This document shows positions 10,986 through 19,082 of a DNA stretch of 64,000 nt, one piece after another (position 1 is the stretch's first letter; each line of letters starts with the position of its first letter). The position numbers were made by a program, and so were the translations under genes. The notes beneath the pieces were generated by a model that saw nothing but the letters and a program-made list of their open reading frames with translations, did not search any database and had not been told where the DNA came from. Source of the DNA: Blastobasis lacticolella (Eukaryota > Arthropoda > Insecta > Lepidoptera > Blastobasidae); contig LR990051.1 of the NCBI GenBank assembly GCA_905147135.1, positions 191,001-255,000 of the forward strand, in the 5' to 3' direction.

Positions 10986-12339
10986 ACTTAAACCTAAACC
11001 CGGGATGGACTAATATTTGGAACTAGCGCCATAGTTACTTTTGTTCACTGGCGACTTGACAAGATATAACCTATTGGAACCGGTGGCTAAAACCGGAATT
11101 AAGTGTTGTCATTTTAAAATGTAATGTCAATGCCAACAACAGCGACGCTGTCACTCGTCAGACATGTTTGTGGCACTGTAGACGGCGCTGTTTTATTTAC
11201 TATGGAAACCGACAGAGTTATTTGTTCGTTCAACCGCATCTAGATATACAGTGTGGGCCCTGAAACAAGGGCAAAAAATTTAAATATAGACTCTTTAACT
11301 AATCAGTAACTAAGTCCAGCTGGTTTTCATATTATAAAATGTAAAATAAATGTATTATTATTTCAAACAAAATTAATCGAGCTAGCAATGTACCGCATAC
11401 CGCGTCGTGTCCAGTCGGTATACTTCACATTGACATTAAGATCGGTTACGTCGCCCCAGTATGAAGGAAATGCCCGATACCAAGACATCTTAACGACAAT
11501 TTCGCGATAACGAAATTAATTGATAATGGATTGTAACTTAAAAATAATATTTCTTTGAGTTTAAGCACTTTGGAGCATTAGTCAAGGTAACGTCAGATAC
11601 TCTGAGGAGTCTGCGTTTAATTTTTTTGCCCCTGTTACAGGCCCCACCCTGTATATATCGATGGTCTACAAGATATACGTCAAATCCTAGGCATAATCAC
11701 ATTGAGGTCATTTGCAAAAAATATGGCATATATATTGTGACATTACTTTTGGCCCACCCGGTATTTCACAGTAAACATAAATATAAATCGGCTGACTTAA
11801 TGTTTCTGCGATTTGACACCCAAAGGGTAAAATAGGGACCTGTGTTACCAAGCCTCTGCTGCCCGTCTGTTTGTCTGTCACAGGCCTATACCGTTGGAAA
11901 CATAACAACCAGGTACTCGGAGCCCTACTCGATAGCCTATGTTACTCACTGATGATGCAGCTTTCTAGGTTACAAAATTTTTGAAATCTATCTACCCGAA
12001 TGAGATGAAACATGGCTTAGATTGTACCCTGGACTTCAAGGTACCAAACTATCAAAACCGAATCAAAATCGTTTTAGCAGTTTATGACAGACAGAATTTT
12101 TTTTTAAAACTAATTGTTTGGATATTGTAACGTTCCAGAAATATTTTTAATGCACAGACAAGACTTTTTATTGTGATTAAATCTTTTTCAGTTTCTACAT
12201 CAACTGCTCGACCTAGCTAAAGGACACACCGACAAATCACATGTTGATATATTTCATTTCTACGCAATTTATGTTAATTGGGACTATATGTCAATGGGGT
12301 AACTTGTCTTGTTTAGTCTATACATCTGTAGAATTTGTA
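10986..12339. other. intronic non-coding stretch
   Basis: No exon, RNA gene or classifiable element was seen. The short frames here have no recognisable domain. Confidence 0.3.
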
Positions 12340-12570
12340 TTCTCTTGATATGGGAATTTGTAGCAATGGGAAAAATAGCTTAATACTATTCTAACGATTC
12401 CCCGTTAGAATAGTATTAAGCTATCGAAAGTTTGTCATCCTTCCTGTAAGCTTTAAACAAATTTTTCCCTGATGTCTACATATTCCCATCCTACAGTTTC
12501 CCATTTTTACAATGCCCATTTCTATAGATTTTCGTTTCTACAGAATCCCATGTTCATAGATTTCATGTCT
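12340..12570. repeat. foldback repeat with perfect 22-bp hairpin
   Basis: Degenerate copies of a short unit like TTCCCATnTCTACAG occur on the right (12470-12560). Its reverse complement (ATGGGAATTTGTAGCAATGG) lies on the left at about 12350-12369. At the point where the orientation changes, 12375-12396 and 12403-12424 form a perfect 22-bp inverted repeat with a 6-base loop (ATTCCC). Confidence 0.6.
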
Positions 12571-12837
12571 ACGATTGTATGAAGATAGGTGGGTCCTTCT
12601 TTGTGGGTCTGCAGAATTGACATCTGTTGAAGTTATCTATGCTTAAAATATTTTATTAATCGCATTGTATGCTCGACTTGGTAATACTATCCAAGAATTG
12701 AAATCACTGAAAATCCTTTCATATTGTTTGCCTAAATTATAAATGGCTATTTATTTTGCATTATAGTTCAACCGATAATGGTTTGACCTGTATGTTGATT
12801 CAGTCACATATTATTACGTACAACAGCATCCCGTTTC

Positions 12838-12905
12838 ATCGGTGCGGTGACCAGTTACCATCAGGCGGCCCCTAGACCGTTTGCGTCCCACGACTACCAA
12901 AAAAA
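12838..12905 (+). mobile_element. non-LTR 3' tail fragment
   Basis: GTTACCATCAGGCGGCCC followed by an A run resembles the tails at 24860 and 50940. It directly precedes the S6 exon. Confidence 0.4.
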
Positions 12906-12947
12906 ATTAGTAGGATGAAATCTAACGCGTAATCCTACCGATTGCAG

Positions 12948-13119
12948 GGAGTTATATGAACCCAAGACCCTGCTCGAGTTCCTGCTTTCGCTGGTGTTCG
13001 TGCTGACGGGGTTCCAGGTGCGCATGCTGTCGATCGCCGCGCTCGCGCAGGCGTTCTCGGTGCACTCGCTGGCCGCCGAGCAGTTCGCCGCGCGGCGCAG
13101 GCTCATGCGCGAGGACATG
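12948..13119 (+). CDS. channel domain A, S6 and start of C-linker
   Basis: The acceptor is ccgattgcag and the frame starts with one base. The peptide begins ELYEPKTLLEFLLSLVFVLT and continues GFQVRMLSIAALAQAFS, which follows the CNG/HCN pattern P-x-T-x-x-E...LxG...IG after the pore. SLAAEQFAARRRLMREDM matches the helical start of the C-linker (ARxEFQxRxDxxKxYM). The exon ends at ATG|GTCGGA; reading further meets a TGA, so this weak donor is required. It is in phase 0 with the next exon. S6 lines the conduction path in this family. Confidence 0.8.
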
Positions 13120-13679
13120 GTCGGATGAGTGGCGGCCATTCACGCGCATGCCGACTGTCAGTTAGCATGTCAAAAATAGGCTTGACCCCGCCCATTTTGG
13201 CTTGATCCCGAGCATTTGTGACACTGTCAGTTGACAAGCCCTTTTTAACAGTCAGCATGGACGTGAGTGGCCGCCATCGTATAACAGTATACTGCATATG
13301 ACACGAATTAATATCTGTGTACTAGGCAGGGAATTGACTTGGTTGTAAGTGACGATGCGGTTGAAGATGAAGCAACCTTTTCACACATGCTGTCGTGAAG
13401 GTTTACCAGATTATACCTTTGTTTGTGCGTTATGGACTGAAGCTGGAATTAGCCTCCTGCAAGGTCGTTTTGCCAAAAAAATATTTTATCAATGTCAACG
13501 CTTAGCGGCGTAGGGAACGCAGTGTTTCAACATGTATCGACAAAATCAGTTTCCAGAGATTTTTTTTTTAATAAGCGATTTGGACTTAACGTGGTCTTAT
13601 TCTATCTATATAGATTAACGGCTATACCCCTTATTAGCTCTTGTACAACTATAAGATACTGTGATAACTTACCTCTTCC
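13120..13679. other. intronic stretch
   Basis: Two GC-rich patches (GAGTGGCGGCCATTC at about 13125 and GAGTGGCCGCCATCG near 13264, similar to each other) flank a stretch containing short repeats such as CTGTCAGTTGACAAG. No gene is evident. Confidence 0.3.
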
Positions 13680-13790
13680 GAAACGTTGTCTGGAAGAGAT
13701 CGCTTAAAGCGATAAGGCCGCCTTTGTGCGCATATAATTTTTTTTTTCTGTTATGTATATTTCACTTTTGAGTGTACAAAAAAAGACTTA
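13680..13790 (+). mobile_element. CR1-like 3' tail with conserved hairpin
   Basis: Same tail family as 22190-22310: TGGAAGAGATCGCTTAAAGC then GATAAGGCCGCCTTTGT. The hairpin is ATCGCT-TAA-AGCGAT. The 5' part was lost at insertion. Confidence 0.65.
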
Positions 13791-13945
13791 CTTAGCTGAT
13801 GTGCAGTTTTTTCATGTAGTCGCCCAATCTAGCCACTTAATTATATTATTAAGGATAGATGGATAAACTATTTATTGCTCACACAAGAATAATTACATTT
13901 AAATGTTGTGATAGAAATCATTACTGGTTATGTTTTACTGAACAG

Positions 13946-14110
13946 AAATACACGAAGGTTCCGTACGCGCTGTACGAGAAGGTGGAGACGTTCTACCACA
14001 TGTACTGGTCGCGGCAGCGCGCGGTGGCGCGGCCGCGGCTGCTGGCGGTGTACCCGCGCGCGCTCGCCGCCGCCGTCGTCGCCGAGCTCTATTTCGAAGC
14101 GCAGCAGCAC
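13946..14110 (+). CDS. channel domain A, C-linker exon
   Basis: The acceptor is actgaacag; phase 0 at both ends (55 codons). The peptide KYTKVPYALYEKVETFYHMY, then WSRQRAVARPRLLAVYPRAL and AAAVVAELYFEAQQH, closely follows the CNG/HCN C-linker (kVPxxLxxRVxxYxxyxW...LPxxLrxxvxxxL). In such channels the C-linker forms a gating ring between S6 and the ligand domain. The donor CAC|GTGCGC is immediately followed by a CT microsatellite and a retrotransposon tail. Confidence 0.88.
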
Positions 14111-14115
14111 GTGCG

Positions 14116-14138
14116 CTCTCTCTCTCTCTCTCTCTCTT
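14116..14138. repeat. CT microsatellite
   Basis: An uninterrupted CT dinucleotide run begins six bases after a splice donor. Confidence 0.8.
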
Positions 14139-14146
14139 TTTCATAC

Positions 14147-14376
14147 CACACAGGTGGCAAACAAGCTTACGGCCTTCCTGATGGTAAGCAATCACCGCAG
14201 CCTATGGACGTTAGCAATACCAGGGGCATCACCCACGCGTTGCCGACCCTGTAAAAACCTTTTCACCCCTTTCTTGAAGAACTTCATGTTGTTCTCTCCA
14301 GGGAAAACCTCTCCAGGTAGTTCATTCCACAACCTTAGTGTGCGTGTGAGAAAGTTCTCTTGTTCAACTAGCTTTT
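14147..14376 (-). mobile_element. non-LTR retrotransposon 3' end
   Basis: The plus strand reads ggcaaacaagcttacggcct, gatggtaagcaatcaccgca and, at the far end, a broken RT C-terminus on the minus strand (LRLWNELPG-like). It belongs to the tail group seen at 6058, 25981, 50139 and 62032. It is inserted in the intron between C-linker and CNBD exons. Confidence 0.6.
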
Positions 14377-14412
14377 AGCACTACGGCAGAGTAGCTACGG
14401 CTGCATTGACAC

Positions 14413-14540
14413 GTGGCTTGGTTAGCGCCTAGAGCCTAGACAGGCGCCTAGTGGGTAGTTAAGTGCGCGCTTGGTGCCTCGCTACTCCTTACTCGCACCC
14501 ATTAGGCGCCTGTCTAGGCTCTAGGCGCTGAGTAAGCCAC
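14413..14540. mobile_element. 128-bp MITE with long terminal inverted repeats
   Basis: Left end GTGGCTTGGTTAGCGCCTAG and right end (reverse complement) GTGGCTTACTCAGCGCCTAG are inverted repeats about 44 bp long. Both continue AGCCTAGACAGGCGCCTA. The internal loop is only about 40 bp. The family is unknown. Confidence 0.7.
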
Positions 14541-14698
14541 TTGTAGACATACGTATGGAATATGAGTATCGCAAGACCGCTAGTGTCTTAGAGGCGAATG
14601 TGTTCCTTGAACAGTATAATCTAGACCCCATTTGATGATAGAATGAATAGACTATGGTACGGTATGGCAGGAATAGGTGATGGTACTGTGGTTGTCAG

Positions 14699-14848
14699 CA
14701 GAGCCCCGTGCTGCGCGACCTGTCGTCGCAGTTCCTGGTGGAGGTGGCGATGGCGATGCAGACGGCCTGCTTTCTGCCCGGCGACACCGTGGTGGCACGC
14801 GGCGCACGGCGGCACACCGCCCACTACCTACACTTGGGGGATGTGCTG
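14699..14848 (+). CDS. channel domain A, CNBD first half
   Basis: The acceptor is tgtcag (an alternative is 3 bases later). The peptide begins QSPVLRDLSSQFLVEVAMAM and continues QTACFLPGDTVVARGARRHT and AHYLHLGDVL. It follows the first beta-roll of a cyclic-nucleotide-binding domain (plfkdLsxxfLxxla...flPGDxvixxGdxgxxmyfixxGxv). The donor is CTG|GTACTG in phase 0, so LHLGDVL joins directly to ILSAEDD in the next exon. Confidence 0.85.
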
Positions 14849-15247
14849 GTACTGCCACCTTCACCCGGCTTCAGCTGCACTTGAGGCTTGCTTAGAGCCT
14901 AGATCGGGTCACCGGGTAGCGAGTAGTAACGCCATGGATCGACCCGCCAGGCGCGCAGTGCGGTTCGTTTTTACTCCGCTACCTCCTGACCGACCGGGCG
15001 AAAACCGGTCGAAGTGGAGAAGAATGGGTAGGAAAGCGGATTCTGGTAGAGGCCCGGATAAGCGCGAGGATGATGATGAGTACATTCTAAGTAGCTTACC
15101 ATTATCTCTGCTACCTAGCGGAATGCCGTACACGTTCACACCGACCAGTCTGACATAAAACACATGAAGCCCGCCTGGCACGTTAGTGAAAGTGGTGTAT
15201 GCGGACAGCCATAATCTGTGTGACGTGCCTTGAACCCGGGCTTGTAG

Positions 15248-15358
15248 ATACTGAGCGCGGAGGACGACTCGACGGCGCTGCTGCGGCTCAGCCGCGGCTC
15301 GGCTATCAACCCGCTCGGCGTCTGCGCAGCGCTGGCGGTTACGAAAGCGCACGTGGAG
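15248..15358 (+). CDS. channel domain A, CNBD middle
   Basis: Thirty-seven codons in phase 0 reading ILSAEDDSTALLRLSRGSAI, then NPLGVCAALAVTKAHVE. It continues the CNBD beta-roll into the phosphate-binding cassette region. There the usual FGE is replaced by INPLGV, and the usual Arg-Thr-Ala by residues lacking the Arg. Loss of these contacts suggests the domain may not bind cAMP or cGMP in the usual way. The donor GAG|GTAAGG is strong. Confidence 0.85.
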
Positions 15359-15695
15359 GTAAGGAAAGCCTGCTTTATTTTGTTCCGTTCCGTTCCGATC
15401 CATTCCGTTGCGTTGCGTTACGGTGCGGTGCGGTGCGTTGCGTTGCGATTTATTTTATTTTAATTTGTTGGGAAACTGAATAATCATCAACTCCACTTAA
15501 GCCACGCTACTTATATCCGCTACATGGTTTTGCGCAGTCCAGTCTCCAGTCTACCAGTCCCTGCCAGCCGTTTTGCGCGCTGCGGCCTCCACTCCTAGCA
15601 AGGCTAACACGTCTACCCCATTGGATCTTTTCTAAGACATAATGTGACTAAGAATGCAGAACGGTGCCTGAAATCGGTACTATTTGTAAACGTAG

Positions 15696-15812
15696 GTGCG
15701 TGCAGCGACCTACTGCGTGGTGCACTCGCTGCGAGCGGTGGACTTCTGGCGCGTGGCCGCCAGGCACGGAAGGGCCGCCGGGCAGACGGCCAAGGTGATC
15801 TCCATTTTCAAG
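15696..15812 (+). CDS. channel domain A, CNBD end
   Basis: Starting at acceptor acgtag the frame gives VRAATYCVVHSLRAVDFWRV, the classical VRAxTyxxlxxLxxxdF end of a CNBD, then a basic helix ending KVISIFK. A competing acceptor ten bases downstream (tgcag) would break the frame. The donor is AAG|GTGAAG, phase 0, joining to the linker exon at 25614 across a 9.8-kb intron. GTGATC at 15795 is an alternative phase-0 donor. Confidence 0.85.
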
Positions 15813-16060
15813 GTGAAGCTCACATTCATTCCACGGGACACTGTACGTTTTTCTTTATAAGCAACTAGCGACTTTCACCCGCACGCTGTTCGAATTGCTG
15901 TTAACAATTTCCCGCGGGAACCTCTTACTTTACCGGGATAAAAAGTAGCCTATGTTACTTAGTGTTCATGTAGCATTCAATTAGTGAAAGAATCTTTAAA
16001 ATCGGTCTAGTATATTTTAAGTTTTTTGTTGTACCTTTTAGTGGACGGTATACAAAGCAA

Positions 16061-16435
16061 ATATTGATAAAAAACCGCAAATTGATGTACAGGATAGCCG
16101 TTTAGTACACGGTTACTTTAGGTTAAAACAATCATTTTGAGCGGTAGATCTTAAATATATTTCCGTGGTAATGTTATAATGAATTTTTTTGTATGGAATA
16201 ACAATTTTTTTTTCGGAAACCTATAATATGATATTTGGTATCAAATGAAAGGGCTTCATGAGTTGGTTCTAAAAACATACTACACTATTAACTATGGGCC
16301 ACCTGTTTTCTAACAGTTCAAGAAATATTTTCAAAACATACATATTTGGGCTCTTCCAGTTAGAAGATGGCTTAGTAAATTTTGTAAAACATTCGCCCAA
16401 TGTATTTTAATAAAGTCATGTCTAACGTCAAAAAA
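16061..16435 (+). repeat. partial copy of the long-TIR element at 24905
   Basis: From CCGCAAATTGATGTACAGGA onward it tracks the left half of the 24905-25461 element, including TACTTTAGGT and CACCTGTTTTCTAA. The right inverted repeat is absent. Confidence 0.6.
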
Positions 16436-16588
16436 GCGGTATTAAAAATAGTAACAATAACGATTTTTTTTTATTTTTTTTTATTTTGAGGTTCAGTTTT
16501 TTTTGAAACTTTCGAACTGTGAAAAATTGATACTCTATAACCCAACTTTTTATGACAACAACTTTTAACAAACGTGGCAATGCCACTA

Positions 16589-17095
16589 GGCCAGTCAATT
16601 CTTACAAAAAAAATGGCCCTAAAACGCAAAGCGCGATGTAATGCTGCATTTTTGGTATGTTATTTGGGCCCCTTAAGAGAGTGTGAAACTACATTTTGCA
16701 AACAAAAAAAAATTGTGCTTCCTGCGTAATACGTGAAAAACTGCGAAATTTTGGGACTTTTTTCACTTTCTGGTCTAAAAATTAAAAACTGCATTTTTCG
16801 ACCAACAAAGCTTAATAGCTTTTAAAATTGATTAAATTTGCAAGGATTTAAGCTTAAACACAGCTCTATAAAGCGTATAGCAACCATGTTATGACTCTTT
16901 AAAGATGGTCTATTTTTCCCGAAAAACTTCAATTTTAGGTTTTGCTCCCGTCCGGAGCAAATTATTGGTAAAATTGCTAGTCCTATGATAAAAGTAACTA
17001 AAAGAAAGTTGTAGTACATTTAATTTACTTTCATTAAAGTAGAAAACGAACTAAGTGTGACTAATAGTTTACTTGCAATCTTGAAAATGGTTTTT
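16589..17095 (+). repeat. 500-bp interspersed repeat, copy 1 (inverted copy at 23655-24150)
   Basis: It begins GGCCAGTCAATTCTTACA and contains GAAATTTTGGGACTTTTTTC and GGTTTTGCTCCCGTCCGGAG, all present in reverse complement at 23655-24150. No terminal repeats or coding capacity were found. Probably a non-autonomous transposon of unknown class. Confidence 0.65.
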
Positions 17096-17224
17096 TGAAG
17101 AATTCTGTGAATACTTATTTGCGTGAATGGTACCAAAGGAAATGTTTTCAGCCAAATATCGGTATAACCACTTATGCTTAGACAAAATTTGTTAGAAATT
17201 ACGTTTTAATAATAATAAAATACT

Positions 17225-17480
17225 ATCACAGTGGTGTGTGGTGCCGCCACCTCAAAGAATAGGACCACCCCATCTCTTCCCGTGGGTGTCGTAAAAGGCG
17301 ACTAAGGGACAAATCCGAAAGATGGGCAGCAGCATCTTTCTGGGTAGATTTATATCAACTGCACTGCGATCTCCAGCCCGCCTGCCAAGCGTGGAGATTA
17401 TGGCAGTGGCCTCCCCTTTCGTGGGAGAGGCCCGGAGTCCTGCAGTGGATTGTTATGGGCTGTGATGATGATGATGATGA
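17225..17480 (+). mobile_element. lepidopteran SINE-like element with GAT tail
   Basis: It contains CCCATCTCTTCCCGTGGGTG, TCGTAAAAGGCGACTAAGGG, GATCTCCAGCCCGCCTGCCA and ends in repeated GATGAT after TTATGGGCTGTG. I recognise this as a very common lepidopteran short retroelement. Diverged relatives lie at 31675, 41915 and 42525. Confidence 0.7.
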
Positions 17481-18264
17481 TGACTATCACAAAGTGCCAA
17501 TCAGCTCCCGAGACCGTTCTATCAGCCTCAGGGTCCAGTGGAAGATATTTGTCAACCTCGCCAATTGTATTAAGAGGCGCACCTAACAAGTGGCGAGCTC
17601 GTCGCGGTGCTGAAATTGGACTAGCCTCAATGTACGAAACGGTCCTCTATGTAGTTCTCGGATTCGGTGAACGTTGCTTAATCTTGGTTATCGTTCTCGC
17701 AAGCACGCTGTCGCTATACCAGGGGCCCTATTTTAGAATTGCTTGCTTTGATTCGAACGATTTTCAATTTTGATTTTCCGTATAAAAAATGTCATATTTG
17801 CATTATGCTAATTTTCCCTATTTTTGCCAATACTTCGGCCCCCTCTTTCGGTGTTGCCAATGTAATTTTAAAAATATTGATATTTCACGCCGAAATTCAA
17901 CATTGTAAATCGTTCGCATAGATGCGAGCGATTCAACAACGGAACCCAGGGCCGTTTGTATGTTAGTTTGAAGTTGCTTCGTTTTTACCATGGGTTACTG
18001 AAATTCTACCGAGTTCTATGGAAATCGTAATAATGTATTTTTTTGACATTGGCTTTAATGTTGTATATACATTCATACAACGACGACATTAGGGCCTACA
18101 AGGAGCAAGCCTCTATAAACGAATTCTCGACACCACTGGCAGGCTCGTTAGAACAGTCTTTAGTAAGTACGCTTTATGGCCCTAAAACAAAAAAAAATAT
18201 GGTTTCATTCGTTCTATTGCGGTAGGGACTACCTACCGACGCCGGTTTTCCACCCCCCAGCCCA
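17481..18264. other. possible 5' region of the CR1-like element
   Basis: No clear domain. A short open stretch at about 18092-18162 ends before a perfect GTAAGT, but has no match in frame to the channel. The region may be the degraded 5' part of the following retrotransposon. Confidence 0.3.
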
Positions 18265-18618
18265 GCAAATTACTTCCAGCAAATCCAGCTCGACTTTGGA
18301 TCTAAAGGTGACTGCGAAGCCGCCGTCCACGCCATGAGAACTTTCCTCCAAAGTAATAGTGTTGAAGTCGTACTGAATAGAGGCGCTTTGCTTGGTCAAA
18401 TACGATCTAAGCTGCCGGCCGCTTATAAGTTTATGCGGCAATGCTACAAAAAGCCGAGCAATCTTATTATTATTAATCTTAACATTTCGGCATGAAGAAC
18501 TGCTGGACTAATGATGGCACGATAGTGTTACTCCTTCCGGATGGAAAACGTAAGAAGATCTTCTCCATAGCAGAGCTGCGCGATGTGCAGACCCAGTTTC
18601 CAGAGGCGCAATCCAAAT
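18265..18618 (+). pseudogene. FP25K-like ORF1 relic
   Basis: One frame contains LNRGALLGQIRSKLPAAYKF, then MRQCYKK; after a stop/frameshift near 18493 another reads KNCWTNDGTIVLLLPDGKRK and KIFSIAELRDVQTQF to a TAA at 18618. The second part matches the C-terminal domain of the Baculo_FP (FP25K) family, which also occurs as ORF1 protein of insect non-LTR retrotransposons. The position just before ORF2 fits the latter. The N-terminus is not recognisable. Confidence 0.5.
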
Positions 18619-19082
18619 AAGCTGAGTGCTATGTATACTTTCACGGTTGGTGTATTTATTTTAGCCGGCTTATAATTGGTTCTTTCTCACTAAAAGGTAG
18701 CTCGAAATTTTTTAATTTTCATTTTTTATTACCGGCTTTAATTTTATAGTAATTTCACAAATTTGTTTATTTACTTTTCTGCAGTGATTGTCGTGTCACT
18801 TTTTATCCAATCTTAGCTGTCAACGTCACACAGATGTCAAATGTTTTGCTCTTATTTTATGGCCCCGGTTACTGGTTCCGTTCTGTTTGGCAATGGTATC
18901 CTTCGTTTCATTGTAATTTCAATTAATATTTTTAGTTTTTTATTTTTGTTGTAATCCTCTAGTCAGCGTTGCCGGTGTGGTGATATTTTTTATTTTATCG
19001 GTTTTTTTTTTTTTACTGACGTATTTTTATAGGCTTATTTATACTTAGTTTTATTATTTTTACTTATATTTATTTTTATTTT

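Noticed and set aside
13928..14195. Long minus-strand ORFs opposite the C-linker exon
   Set aside because: Shadows of a GC-rich exon; the plus strand has clear channel homology and splice sites.
15696..15705. Acceptor tgcag at 15705 for the domain A CNBD end
   Set aside because: It would shift the frame and destroy the VRAATYCVVHSL motif.
18092..18162. Possible channel exon ending in a perfect GTAAGT
   Set aside because: The peptide matches no channel segment and its phase does not fit between 15812 and 25614. It lies in the upstream part of a retrotransposon.
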